Origin: Ditylenchus dipsaci
Lineage: Eukaryota; Nematoda; Chromadorea; Rhabditida; Anguinidae
Length of the DNA stretch: 64,000 nucleotides
Reading direction: 5' to 3'
NCBI GenBank assembly: GCA_004194705.1
Contig: SADC01001301.1
Coordinates: 796,999-860,998 of the forward strand
Part shown: positions 34,468-45,652 of the stretch, piece after piece
Numbering within the stretch: position 1 is the stretch's first letter
How the letters are laid out: every line of letters begins with the position of its first letter
Made by a program: the position numbers and the translations under genes
The notes under the pieces: model-generated
Told to the model about the DNA's origin: nothing
Databases searched by the model: none
What the model saw: only the letters and a program-made list of their open reading frames with translations

Positions 34468-35058
34468 AATTTTAGATGTAAAAAGACTAACGTTTGACCT
34501 TTCAGGTCATTTGGTGAATCTGCCCCTACTCTTGGATATCAACCTGTCCAGGTGGTACACAACCCTTGATTTGGGGTTGGGTAGGTAAAATCGCACTTTT
34601 GGTCTAAACAAGCCCAACTCTTCACAGATTTTTTAGTTTGGAAAAACGGATTTTTTTATTTAAATGAACTTTTTTATTTTTAGGCCATCCAGGTAGACAT
34701 CAACCTGGCCAGGTAACACCTACGCCAGGTATTGAAGTTGGGGTGGGACAAAATCGCAACTTTGGGCTTAACAAACCCGATTCCCCACACAATTTTAAGT
34801 TAGAAAATGGCTTATTTTTTATTTTTAAGAAATTTAAATTTTTCAAAATGCAAAATGCCGCTTAAATTTCGGGGAACCGCCGTTCGAACCCCTATGGGTG
34901 CAAAATATACCATACACGTGGTTTAGATACTATCCAAGTGGGTTAAGTAGGTAAAAATGTTCAAAATAATGACTTGCATTGGAGGGTGGACGCACTTGGG
35001 GTTTCATGCAATCGAGTTCGTAGTGCAGTGGTTAACGTGATGGGGTAAATGTTTAAGG

Positions 35059-35852
35059 GTAAAATATCAACTGACAATAGATTCAACTGACAATAGTCAA
35101 CTGACAATAGGTTCAACTGACAATAGTCAACTGACAATAGATTCAACTGACAATAGTCAACTGACAATAGAAAAATTAATTTAACATAATTAGCCACCAC
35201 ACAGTGAACTTTATTTTTTCCGTGACAATTCAAACAAAGTCGCTAGTAGCGAATACTCCCCCCCCCTCAAAAATCCGACCTTTTAAAAATGCTGTAACTA
35301 CCCTTGCAAACAACAAGTTTAGGCTTAGCCCTTAGGCTTGGGGGTAGGCCAACGACGAAAGTTGTGACTAATAAAGAGTTTTCGCACATTTTCCGGGGTC
35401 TGGGAAATAAATTTGGGCACTTTTTACTAAAGTAAAAAAGGTGAATATCTCTAAGGTGAAAATCTTCTGAATTTTCATTAAAATATTTTCAAAATTAACA
35501 ACAGAATCCTTTCTTTCGAATCACCACAGAGCAACGTTGAGCGGATCCTCCAGCAGGTCGGACAATTCAGCTGATTCCCATCCTGATTTCAGTTAAATCT
35601 ATTGTCAGTTGATTACAGTCAAACCTCGATAATCCGCCACCCCATGGGACCGATCCAAGGGTGGCGGATTATCGAGGTGGCGGTTTAGCGGGGTAAACTT
35701 TCTCGAGTTTTTCTGACGGCCAACCAAATCGGGCTTATCGAGGGTGGCGGTTTAGCGGGGTGGCGGATTATCGAGGTTTGACTGTATTGTCAATTGAATC
35801 TATTGTCAGTTGACTATTGTCAGTTGAATCTATTGTCAGTTGATGGTCGTTC
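35059..35852. mobile_element. phrase-repeat element C (CAACTGACAATAG) with 10 bp duplication, inside a tRNA-like sequence
   Basis: Seven copies of caactgacaatag (35067-35170) face inverted copies ctattgtcagttg (35598-35843). The 10 bp word atgtttaagg flanks the element (35049-35058 and 35853-35862). Immediately outside, the left flank carries the A-box-like TAGTGCAGTGGTTAACG (35016-35035 region) and the right flank the B-box-like TGTTCGATTCCAC (35868-35880). The element therefore appears to have landed between the A and B boxes of a tRNA-like sequence. A pogo-like MITE (35616-35784) later entered its right arm. Confidence 0.6.
35616..35784. mobile_element. pogo/Tigger-like MITE with TA duplication
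   Basis: The 169 bp element has ends cagtcaaacctcgataatcc and ggattatcgaggtttgactg between TA dinucleotides. The interior has further ggcggattatcgagg words. It interrupts the phrase array of element C, which dates it as younger than that array. Confidence 0.88.
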
Positions 35853-37347
35853 ATGTTTAAGGTCACATGTTCGATTCCACGTACCTGCATTTTCAAAATA
35901 CCGTATTGTCATCATAGCTGTGAAACAAAAGGAACCAGAAAAGGCCTTTACCAAAATTTTGTTTTACCAAGTGTGTCTTTAGCGAAATTATTTTAAGCAA
36001 ATGTGCCTTTCAGCAAATATTTCTTTAAATTCTTCGGTACATCCAAATAAATAATTTAAGGGGGCGAAAAATAATTTGCCCAAAATTTAAATTTTAGGGG
36101 ATAAAGAATAATTTGAGGTGGTAAAACAATCCGAGCCTTAAAAAATTTGCATGGTCAAAAATCATAGGCAAAAATCGCTACTTGGTCGGTTCATAAGGGC
36201 AACAGACCACCATACAATGACTCTTTGTGAATTTTTTTTCCACCATCGTGTTCAGCGTGAAATTCTGCACAAGAATATACTTTCAGGACATACGGTCTCT
36301 CCGGTGTTGAAAATCATAAAAGACTAGAAAAATAAAGGCATGTCGAAGTCCCTGTCGAAGTGCAAAGAAACATACGGTGTAGTGCTCAAAAGTCATTCTG
36401 TTTGACATATTTTCGTTATCGTTCGTTACTTTATAGCCTAAAAGATAGCGCATAAAATTCTGCACCAGATAGATAAAAAATAATGAAAGTCGGATGTGAA
36501 TAACCTAGCTCTTGTCGAAGGAGAAGAAAAAAAATTCGAACGATTTCGAATTTCGAAAATCTATACAAAAAGCCTACTTCGACATCGACTTCGACACGCC
36601 ACTGTAACCACCTTCGACATCGACATAGACATCGACTTCGACATCGACATGTCACTGTAACCACTTTGCTTCGACATCGACATCGACTTCGACATCGACA
36701 TGCCATTGTAACCAAGCCATATGTCTCTTAAACTTTTAATATGTGATTTTTGTACACTAAAAACGATTACGAAATTGTTTTCCTTTATTTTGCTTACAGA
36801 AAAGTTATGTGTTAAAAAAGAAGTTAATATCGGAGTCTGCTTTTTTGTCTTGGTCCCTCAGAGTAAACGAATCACAAGGAGTACCTAAACTCACTAAAAA
36901 GATGAAATTTGAGCATAGTTTTGTTAGCTGGGCTTAACGCATAAAGAAACTCTGGTATACATGCTAATTGCATGCATACAGAGTAACACACTATTTAAGT
37001 GGTGTGTCGGATAACCGAGAGTACACCGTATAATAAAACTGATGTTATTTAATGTTATACTTATCCATGTTATTTTAAAATTTCAATTTATTTCATAAAC
37101 TTTTAAACTTAACTTTAAAATAGCTGTTCATCTTGTGTTGAGTGCAAGGCTGGTCTGTCTGCGTTAGGAAGTACTCGAAAAAGTATTTTAAAATTTTAAT
37201 TGATGGAAACTGGAAAAATATGAGGAAAATGTACGGAACGATATATTTTCTTTGCCGGAAGTTACTCAAATTAAGTCAGCTTCAAGCAAAAACAACAATC
37301 TAATAGAAAGTTACTTGAAATTTAGAGCTCTTCAAATAACTGTTCTG

Positions 37348-37709
37348 TTAAAACTTTTTACTTTTTGTATACAACAGAAATTTTAAAATTATTAAAATTA
37401 AAACAGCATAAATGTTCGAAAAACAAGTTAAGTTAGGAAAAGCACTTTTAGAGCTACAAGCAATCAGCTTTTGGCATTCTTTTGGCAGTTTTAAGTCGGA
37501 TTGTTTTTCCATTTCATATTGCATTCTAAATTTTTTGATGTTACTTAAAAAAACATCCAATGACCTAGCGTAATATATGGCCACTATAAGATGGTATAAG
37601 CCCATAGCTTCTTCAGTGTATTTATTTCTTACTGCAGATTCAATGCAATTGTGAGCACTTAAAAGTATTTATGGGATGGTTTATCCTTGTCTGATACATA
37701 CCACAACAT
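37348..37709 (-). CDS. small predicted tail-anchored protein, two exons
   Basis: The ATG at 37709 gives eight coding bases up to the donor gtatgt. After a 44-base intron (37701-37658) the second exon, 37657-37348, continues in frame to a stop (105 residues). The N-terminal half (ESAVRNKYTEEAMGLYHLIV...) is predicted to be helical and contains several basic residues. The extreme C-terminus has the hydrophobic run IYAVLILIILKFLLY followed by TKSKKF. That is the layout of a tail-anchored membrane protein (inference). I recognise no family. The open frame continues upstream of the ATG (PLKNKFIK), so the true start may lie earlier. The neighbouring sequence is repetitive, with a remnant of the CAGGG family at 37740-37930. 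Confidence 0.4.
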
Positions 37710-38422
37710 TTTTATAAATTTATTCTTTAGAGGGAAAAAAATTTGTTTGCCAAAAGGCTGCCAACTAAAAATTTCAAAGTTTGGCTTTTCGTCAAAAAAT
37801 GCCATTTTATCCAGTGCTTATTAATTTTGTAATATTAATAATAAACATTTTGACGAGAAATTTCAGAACTTATAAACATTTAGAATCTCAAGCACAACTC
37901 ATTTAATAAAGTACAGTTGGCAGCCCTGATTCAGTGTTTGTCTTACAGCAGAGGGTGCTGAGGCAATACAAATTATAAAACTCATAAAAGATCATGTCAC
38001 AAATGGAACAAATATACCGACAAATTGCAACGAAAAAATCCGAATTTCTCAAATTGCCTTTCTTTCCTATTTCTAATGAAAAATTTCAAAAAAGGTACAG
38101 CTAAAAACTTGACCAGACAAGAAGAGACCACCTTGTAGAATACCAATAAATAATAATGATAATAACACAAACCTGCACTTCCAATAAGTGATTTGTTTGA
38201 TGAGTTGCATTTAATGCAGCTTTTTTAAATATTCTAAAACTTAGTGTTCAAAATTTCGAAAATGTAATAAAATATTACGACAAAATGCACGGTAAATGTT
38301 CAAGTGTTTCTGAATTAAAGTATATTCTGGCAGGAGTCAATACCATATGCGCTCTGATTATTAGGCCGTCTCTAATAGTCCGCCACCCTAGTTTCAAGTG
38401 GTATGAAATTTGTGTTTTTGTT

Positions 38423-38501
38423 TACTGTTTGAGCTGCGTAAAAAGTGTCTGCGGGGGATTTTAAAAACCTAACAGGCACTTTTTACACAGCTCAAACAGT
38501 A
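38423..38501. repeat. short hairpin
   Basis: Tactgtttgagctgcgtaaa faces its inverse tttacacagctcaaacagta across about 35 bases of loop, with one mismatch in the arms. It may be a small MITE or the core of a larger one. Confidence 0.6.
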
Positions 38502-38640
38502 CAAGGCGGCGCGAATTTTCGATAATTTTAAAGTTGCTCAAAACGATTTTTTTGACTTGTTGTTGGAATATTTTATTTGTTTAATACTCTTTGAGCGGCT
38601 GTTTTTTAGCATAACTGGCCAGGCTATGGTAAATCGTTCT

Positions 38641-39988
38641 GACGCTACTGTCATATACCTCCCCCCGAAAAGGCTACTGTAATAAACCCCCCCTCCCAAA
38701 AATCAGACCTACTGTCATATACCCCCCCCCCCCCAATCGACTTTTTGGGAGTGTCTAAAAACGATTTTTATGAAATAATTTTGCCATAAAAGGACCAGAG
38801 AAGCAGTTTAAAAAGGGATTATGGGCTGTATTGGGAGGGGAAGGGAATAATACAGGGGCCATTTTTTCGGCTGCTTTACTATGTTTTTCAACTCGTGGGC
38901 TTAGGGGCTTAGAGTTGAGATGCACACACACACATATCTCAGACACAAATCACTCGAAAGCGACTCTGGATCAGTGTTTTCAAAAGTCAAGGTCAAGTTC
39001 AAGGTCAAGGTAAAACTTGACTTTAAAACTTCAAGGTCGTTTTTCTCGATTTTTAGTGAGGAAAATGGGTCTGAATTTTTTTCCTATCCCCTAAAGTCAA
39101 GATTTTGCGCTGAACAAAACGTACTTTTCAGAATAACGATATAATTTTTGCACGATGAGATATAGCCTAAAGTCAAGGTAAAATCACCTTGATTTTAGCG
39201 AAAGTCAAGGTCAAGGTAAAATCAAGGTGATTTTACCTTGACTTTAGGCTATATCTCATCGTGCAAAAATTATATCGTTATTCTGAAAAGTACGTTTTGT
39301 TCAGCGCAAAATCTTGACTTTAGGGAATAGGAAAAAAATTCAGACCCATTTTCCTCACTAAAAATCGAGAAAAACGACCTTGAAGTTTTAAAGTCAAGTT
39401 TTACCTTGACCTTGAACTTGACCTTGACTTTTGAAAACACTGCTCTGGATGCATGAAAAACATGCATACCAGAGTTTTTTATGCGGTAGGTCCCAGCAAT
39501 TAAAACTATGTTCGACATCTTTGTTTCTTTACCCAAGAACACTTCGCCTCTTTTTACAAGGCCGGGCCAGAGGCTCGGCATCCAAAAATTCAGCCTAGCA
39601 CTGAAAAAGTGCTAGGCTCAGGTGAAAAACCCGCGGGTGCACCTCGCTGATCGGCAGGGTCCATTGAAAGTAGTTATACTTTCGCCTGCACCACAAGTTC
39701 CTGGGTTTGTGAGTGCCCTTAGACGCTTAGAGAATTAATACTCTAAGGATCCCAACCATCTCGAAAAGTGGCCCCTGTATTATTCCCTTCCCCTCCCAAT
39801 ACAGCCCGTAATCCCATTTATATTGCTTTTCTGATCCTTTTATGGCGAAATTATTTGTATAAAAATAATTTTTGACCACTCCTAAAAATCTTGATTTGGG
39901 GGGGGGGAGTATAACCGAGTAGGTCCGATTTTGGGGGGGGGGGGGTGTTATTCCCGAGTAGCTTTTTGGGGGGGGGGTGGTATTACCG
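38641..39988. mobile_element. large foldback with C/G tracts (copy 1), hAT-sized
   Basis: The arms begin gacgctactgtcatataccc with long C tracts and end with G tracts and gagcagcgtc. Behind the ends, the arms share gtattgggaggggaagggaa and its inverse. It is the same family as 59583-60700, with R1-related sequence in the middle. This copy has no clear flanking duplication and has been enlarged by the insertion at 38972-39442. Confidence 0.7.
38972..39442. mobile_element. near-perfect palindromic hAT-like MITE with 8 bp duplication
   Basis: The 471 bp element begins cagtgttttcaaaagtcaag and ends with the exact inverse. It is palindromic almost throughout, with its centre near 39206. It is flanked by the perfect 8 bp duplication ctctggat (38964-38971 and 39443-39450). 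The flanks rejoin to the R1 word gactctggatgcatg, which proves insertion into an older repeat. Phrases tcaaggtcaaggt dominate the arms. Confidence 0.9.
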
Positions 39989-40336
39989 AGCAGCGTCCAA
40001 TTTTTTTTATTTAGCCTCAAACTTTCGGCTTGCATATTTCAAAAGCTTGTTCATTTCTGCACCAAATAACTCGAAAAAATTTGTAAAAAAGCGTGACAGT
40101 GTGAAGTTGCATCAACTTTTGTAAACATATTCATTAAAAATTTTATATGTTTTGAGTGCTGTTTTTGCCTAATTCTCGTCCATTGTGCATTCTGCATTGC
40201 TAAAATGATATGTTATTCGCCGGTAAGCACTTTTTCTCAGTTTTTGACCAAAATTTGACTTTTTGTAAGGTAAAGGTCTGACTAAAAGGTACTCTAGCAT
40301 ATTTTTTGACTAGAACATAGCGAAAAGATTCCTTAA

Positions 40337-40528
40337 AGGGCCATTGCCGTCCCCGACAACGAGAATTTCAAGTGTTTGAATTTGCGCGGGACAGTTCTCT
40401 TTCGTCTTTCATTTTACTCTTTTGAGTCATTCGAAGCAAGTCAAAAGAGTACAATGAAAGACGAAAGAGAACTGTCCCGCGCGAATTCAAACATTTAAAA
40501 TTCTCGTTGTCGGGACGGCAATGGCCCT
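40337..40528. mobile_element. TTAA-flanked palindromic MITE (copy 1)
   Basis: The 192 bp element has ends agggccattgccgtc and gacggcaatggccct between TTAA words (40333-40336 and 40529-40532). The core has ctctttcgtctttcatttta and its inverse. TTAA duplications are typical of piggyBac-type elements, though these ends do not clearly match the usual CCC start. Confidence 0.75.
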
Positions 40529-41209
40529 TTAATCAAACTTTTTCAAGAGCCTCGCTCGGATACATCTTGACAAAATTCAGGCTAAACTGGATTCGAGCTA
40601 GAAAATTCAAAATCAAGCTAGACTTGTATTTGGCATCCTAACCACAATTAAAGTTATGTTGCATTAGAAAAGAAATTTTGGTGTAAAAAATGAACACGCC
40701 AAAAACAAGTTTGGCACCAAATAAAACGACCGCTCAAGGGCTATTTAACAAAAAAAAGAACGCAATAACAAGTCAACAAAAAATAAAGCTTTGAGCGATT
40801 TTACAATGAACAAAAAATTGCGCCGGCTTGTAAGTAAAATTAGAATTTCTAGACCGCTTGAAGTGTAAAAAGTCTCCCCTCTCTAATTATCTGCCCTGAC
40901 TGATAATCAGAGCGAATACGGTATTTGGCCAGAACCAAAACCTTGTTTTTTCAAAATCTCATATTGTTTTAGGTTCTTAAAAATGGGAAAGGCTAAAAAT
41001 ATGTAGAAGGACATAAAAATTTTCATATCTGCCTTGGTCTTCCGGTGATTTTTGGTCATTTGATAGTCATAGAATTTCAAAAAATTTTAAATAGCCGCCA
41101 AAAGTTTTTAACCATGTTTTGTATGTGTATGTGTGGGGAAGGGGTGGTAAGGGTGGAGAATTCATCCAAATAAGTATGTATTTTTTTCACCAGGAATCTT
41201 GCTCAGAAT

Positions 41210-41480
41210 CATGGCTAAGATAAGTGAATGCGCACATTTCTAACTTTGGGTAAAGCTAACTACTGCTAAAACAGCATTTTTTGACAAAAAAAGCATAGTT
41301 TAGAATTTATAATTTTTCTGAGCCCGCTTCGGGGGCGCAGGGGGCTTGGGGCTTGGAGTTGAGATGCGCACACCCACATACCTTAGACACAAATCACTCG
41401 AAAGTGACTCTGGATGCACGGAAAAGCATGCATACCAGAATTTATTTATGCGGTAGGCCCCAGTATTCAAAACCATGTTC
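41210..41480. repeat. dispersed repeat R1 (partial copy)
   Basis: It contains the agtgaatgcgcacat and cttggagttgagatgcgcac blocks, then cactcgaaagtgactctgga and catgcataccaga. It is diverged from the copies at 941 and 13916. Confidence 0.55.
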
Positions 41481-42066
41481 AAATGAATTGTTTTGCAGAG
41501 ATGACCAAGCCAAAAAATGACCAAAAACTGTAGAGGGAAAATTACCAAAGCAAACATTTCTTTCTCGAAAAATGTCCTTTTCACACCTTTTTCACCGTTT
41601 TTTTATCCTTTAGAGACTTATACATGGTTAGACGTTGAAAAAACAGAGTTTTGGACAAATAGTATACTTTAGCCTACGTTTTTTAAAGCACTATGCGACT
41701 TAATAAGCACAGCGATTTGAAAATTTTGAATTTCGTTCGAGACCAACCTAATTCACTCAATAAAATTTTCTTATTGTTCTCTGTGTGCATTTTAAATTTG
41801 TTATTAAGAATTTAACTTATTTGTCAATAAAGAACACCATCTTGTAATAGAAAGCTCTAGAGCAAAAAAATTGCCTAACTCGTCCGTCTGACAATGTCAA
41901 GCTACGTCGTTCTCGACTCGTGAACATGTGAAATTTTAGAAAATTTTCTAATTGCAATCAAAAGATAATTTAAAAAGATTATCGACAAAATTAGGTTGGT
42001 CTCTTGTGAATTCAAACTTCGTCAATTGCTTATTGAGTTTCATGGTCCTTTAAAAACAAGAAAAGT

Positions 42067-45000
42067 CTATTCACGAGTAAAGTTATCACAAGTCTTAGCA
42101 GAGAGCACCACTAAACGATAAGTATTCGCAGAAGCACTGCAATTGACCATGCACTCATAGGATAAGTTTTCGAACTTGCGAAAGTTGCTGAAAGCGTTTT
42201 TTATTGCCTGTTCAGAAACCCGGAGTTGGAGTCGAGGTATTTGGCATTGTAAACACACTTGACTGCAACACTATCTATGACTCCAACTACAAAGTGCTCA
42301 CGAAGTTGGAGTATTTTTGATTGGTGCACACTTTTCATGCCAAAAAAAATTCTTTTTAGCCCGGTATGAGCTTCTCGTGGCGATCGCCTTGCAACTATCA
42401 CTCTGATCAATCAAGAAGCTTGAAAAATTAAACGGTTTTGGCAAAAAGTGCTCTCATCAATTACAAATACCCCTACTCCAATTTAATCTTCGTCAATCAG
42501 TCGGAGCTGGAGTATTTTGCATTGTGAACAGCCCTTACTCCAACTCCGGGATCCTAAGCCATAGCAGTCGACCTTTTTTGGGTAAATTTTACTTACTAAC
42601 AATTTTCTTGCAGCTCTTGCCAGTAATTTTCAAAATCATCTAGAGCCTGAATATCATGATTTTGTCCCAAAAACATGTGCAGGTTGTTCTAAAATTTGGA
42701 TTTTATATAAAATATTTCTAAATAGTTTATTTAGACGACAGATTGTGCGTTTTGAAAATGTTGATGTAATTTAATTTTTTTTATTACCGACTTCTGAGCA
42801 ACACACATTTTCGCACAAAGTTCAAATTCCAAAGACCTATCTTCTTTTTCGCATAAAGAAGTCGAAAAAATACTTAATATTGTTGAAGCAATAGTTAGAT
42901 GTAAATAACAAACCATATTTATGATTGCATATTACTCAAAATGTGTATAAATCATTTTAAAAATCGATTTTATTATTAATCATCGTTTTTTATTACTTAG
43001 AAATACAGGATGTTTTTTTAAAACAAAATTGTTTTAGTCTGTAAATTGATTTAATTTAACACGAGAACGGCGGACTATAAGAATTGTTTACCTGGAGGTT
43101 TTGAGACCTGCTGGGCACGAAAATCACAAAATCAGACCTCCGAACATAAGTTCAATTCCCCTTAAAAAAGCCAATTTTTGCGATGACTCATCAAGGTCAC
43201 GTATGGATTTTTCATTAAGCTGGTGAGCAGTGAATTCATTTAGTGCCCCATTTTCTTTTATGCTTAAAAGAAAACCTTTTGTTTGAGCTCACTAATGATG
43301 TGTCGTTTGTCTAGGTACAGAAAAATTATGACGGATAACAATTTAAAAGAACTAAATAATGCCTTTTTGAAAACTGTACATATTTACAAAACACACAGGA
43401 AATTTTTAGAGACTTTTAAGCTTTGAAAAAGATTTACAATTCAAAATCAGCATAAGAAAATAGCACCTGAAAGTGTTTTGAAGTCATATAAAATAAGCTT
43501 ATAAACTGTCTGGCAATGGTAAAGAAGAGTCCAGAAAAATGTCTTAAGGATAGTTTGACGCAAAAGACTTGCAATTTTAAGATTCTTAAGATTTGCTTTA
43601 GAATTTTACCTTTCTGAAAAATGACACAATTGTTTCTTTAAATAAAAACTTTTGCTTACAATTGTCATAAATATCTCAACAACATGTCAATAGAAAGCCC
43701 GTGATATGCGCTTTCTTTTAAATTTTCAATCATTTTTATCAATAAACAAATTGTCGAGATCTCTCTCTCTTTGAAGTTGTATTGGGTCGGTGCATAATTA
43801 AGGTTACAAATTGAATTGGCGGAATTTTTCATTATTTTTGGCGTACTGTGGCAATGTTTCTTTGCTGAAATTGTTTTCACAAATCTGATCAATAAATATG
43901 GGCGTCGATAACCACATTCATATTCGTCATATTATTCTATACTACTTTGAGAAAAATCATAATGCAGGAGAAGCTTTTCGTGATTCAAACTTTTCGAATT
44001 GAAGCTTTGCTGAGTATGGATGGGATCTTCTGCCTCACCCACCTTGCTCACCTACTGAGGCACCCACAGACTACCATCTCAACCGCTCCTTGCGAATGGG
44101 AAAAGTTTTTGAGAGCCTGGAAGAGCTGGTGGCAGATGTGAAAGCCTGGATTAGGAAGAAGGATGGAGATCGTGGCTTCTGGTCCCGGTGAATCGATCGA
44201 CTGCCAGACAAATGGGAAGCAGTGATTGAAGTGGACGGTGACTATGCTCCTAAGTAACGGAAAAAATATGAATTACAAGTATCGTCTCTGTAATACATGT
44301 GTTAAATCAGCTCAATAAAAGTTGTAACCTTAATTATGCACCAACCCAATATGAGCAGAAATCCTGACTTGGCTGGTTCTAAGAGCGCAGGTGACATCCT
44401 AATAGTATCGTTTACCAAGACACCTTGTCAAAAAAAATCAGATTTTCACAAAGACAACTTTTAACGCTCCGGTGCCGGAGCGTGAGAAATATCAGCCCTG
44501 TCGCAGAATTCCACGCTGAACACGATGGTGAAAAAAATCCAAAAAGTCGGTATCTGTGGGTCAGCTGCCCTTCTGGACTATCCAAGTCGAGATATTTGCT
44601 CATGCAACTGCAAAGGGGCAAGTCTCGCTGATTTTTATTTTCAGCTCAACAGAAAGCGCAGATCACGGGATTTCTAATCACATATAGTTTAGGGGTTTTT
44701 GATGGATGAATGAATATTTTTTAATCAAAAGAAAAAATTGTGTCATTTTTAAAAACTTCGTTAAAAATAAACCTAAGTGACACAATTTTTTCTTTTGATT
44801 AAGAAATATTTATTTAAGCTATATATATACTGCGACTCCGCCTCCGACTGCATTTCCGACTACTACTTTGCCTCCAACTCTGACTCCTACTACTTATGTG
44901 AACACTCGTATTCACATACTCCGACTTTGACTGCGACTCCGCCTACGACTCCAGCTCCGCCTCCGACTACCTATGTGAACACTTGTGTTCACATACCCTC

Positions 45001-45652
45001 CTCCGTCTCCGACTACCTATGTGAACACTTGTGTTCACATACCCTCCTCCGTCTCCGACTACCTATGTGAACACTCGTGTTCACATACCCTCCTCCGTCT
45101 CCGACTGCGCCTCCGACTCCGCCTCCGCCTCCGCCCTCGACTCTAGCATGTTCACATACAGTAATCGGAGTCGGAGGCGCGCCTTCGACCAGAGTTTTAA
45201 CGGACCCCTGCCCGTCCTTCAATCGTCTTTCACAAAAATTTTTAATTTTCGTTCTTCCTTCATTCTTCACGTCATTGGAAAAAAAATTTCGCCTTCATCT
45301 TCACGTCACCTTCACTAAAAAAAATTTTCCCGCCCTTCCTTCAGCCTTCACGTCAGTGGAAAATTTTTTGTGCCCTTCCTTCAATCTTCACGTCAGTCAA
45401 TAAATTTTTTACACCCTTCCGTCAGTTCTTCACGTCAGTGAAGAGTTCTTCAATTTTAAACAATGAACAATGAAGGACCTTCACCTGTTAGATCCACATT
45501 ATGAATATCAACAAAACAGTAAGTTTATACTTACTGTTCACGCCGACTCGATCATCCTCCGAGGCTTTCTGTCGCTTCTCTAGCACCGCTGGCGCTGAGG
45601 GAGATCTTTCTAGTCCACGCTTTTCTTTTTGAGAAGTAGTAGTCGAATCCAT
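42067..45652 (-). CDS. five-exon gene for an unknown 144-residue protein
   Basis: The exons are 45652-45535, 43110-43092 (19 bases), 42872-42788, 42688-42597 and 42187-42067. They total 435 bases in one frame with GT-AG borders; donors include gtaagt (twice) and gtaaac, and the last acceptor is gctttcag. The product starts MDSTTTSQKEKRG, has a basic, Ser-rich N-terminus, then SLCEKEDRSLEFELCAKMC, LDDFENYWQELQENC and FENLSYECMVNC, ending DNFTRE. The exon 3 acceptor (acaatattaag) is weak. I recognise no family. Exon 1 sits between arrays of a ccttcacgtca phrase and 2.4 kb from exon 2, so it could belong to another gene or be a captured fragment. Exons 3-5 are the firmest part. Introns contain a deleted mariner and a foldback. 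Confidence 0.5.
42222..42553. mobile_element. foldback with GGAGTTGGAGTC ends, in an intron
   Basis: Cggagttggagtcgaggtat at the left faces actccaactccggga at the right. Between them are further ttggagtatttt words and gcattgtaaacac/gcattgtgaacag words. The vocabulary (trimers of gactcc with a tgtgaac/gttcaca word) resembles that of 44829-45165 and element A. It lies between exons 4 and 5 of the 42-45 kb gene and ends about 40 bases from exon 4. Confidence 0.5.
43782..44349 (+). mobile_element. internally deleted mariner element with TA duplication
   Basis: The 568 bp element has 28 bp inverted ends, ttgggtcggtgcataattaa and its inverse, between TA dinucleotides (43780-43781 and 44350-44351). 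The transposase is reduced to two pieces. An N-terminal piece starts at ATG 43898 (IRHIILYYFEKNHNAGEAFR, the start of the helix-turn-helix). A C-terminal piece runs 44021-44257 (WDLLPHPPCSPTEAP...DYHLNRSL...). The latter includes the W-D-x-x-P-H-P-P-x-S-P region near the last catalytic Asp, but has an in-frame TGA after FWSR. Intact mariners are about 1.3 kb, so about half is lost. It cannot move on its own, but its ends look intact. Confidence 0.92.
43898..44257 (+). pseudogene. mariner transposase remnant
   Basis: Two colinear pieces of a mariner transposase are in different frames. The first spans 43898-44002 and ends TGA after FSN. The second (44021-44257) has a TGA where a Gly is usual in FWxRG, then resumes IDRLPDKWEAVIEVDGDYAPK and stops. 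The central catalytic domain, including the first two acidic residues, is deleted. It is non-functional. Confidence 0.85.
44829..45165 (+). repeat. GACTCCGCCTCC / TGTGAACAC-GTGTTCACA minisatellite
   Basis: Four units of about 48-57 bp alternate a pyrimidine-rich run (ctccgcctccgactac) with the palindromic word ctatgtgaacac-gtgttcacata. Related inverted blocks lie at 46890-47005 and 47960-48020. The gttcacata word is shared with element A at 12 kb. Long open frames over it are repeat translations. Confidence 0.75.

Larger units (their letters stand above)
32455..36718. mobile_element. phrase-repeat foldback B (GATGTCGAAGTC phrase), about 4.3 kb, heavily nested
   Basis: The left end cttggttacaatggcatgtc leads into repeats of gatgtcgaagtcgaag (32473-32545). 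The right end (36575-36718) carries the inverted phrases tcgacatcgacttcgac and finishes with the inverse word gccattgtaaccaag. In the interior lie a pogo-like foldback (32998-33422), a tttgctaag array (33660-33840), a tRNA-like foldback (34046-34467) and a second phrase-repeat element (35059-35852). B-box-like motifs occur at 32854-32864, 33981-33990, 34071-34082, 34428-34438 and 34881-34892. No transposase was recognised. Confidence 0.55.
37710..42066. other. repeat-filled stretch without recognised genes
   Basis: It holds a short hairpin (38423-38501), the large foldback at 38641-39988 with a nested insertion, a TTAA-flanked MITE (40337-40528) and a part of repeat R1 (41210-41480). Long open frames across 38.8-39.6 kb and 39.7-40.0 kb are translations of these repeats. 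No exon was found. Confidence 0.5.

Noticed and set aside
35067..35170. CRISPR-like array of caactgacaatag units
   Set aside because: The units are 13 bp with 1-3 base spacers, the host is a eukaryote, and an inverted array lies at the other end of the element.
38755..39581. Several 60-103 codon frames with KVKFKVKVK words
   Set aside because: They are translations of tcaaggtcaaggt phrases in the palindrome 38972-39442 and of repeat R1.
42600..42616. Plus-strand acceptor aattttcttgcag
   Set aside because: It is complementary to a coding exon of the minus-strand gene (42688-42597), and no plus-strand open exon follows.
44777..45403. 95-108 codon Pro/Ser/Thr-rich frames on both strands
   Set aside because: They translate the gactccgcctcc minisatellite and the ccttcacgtca arrays.
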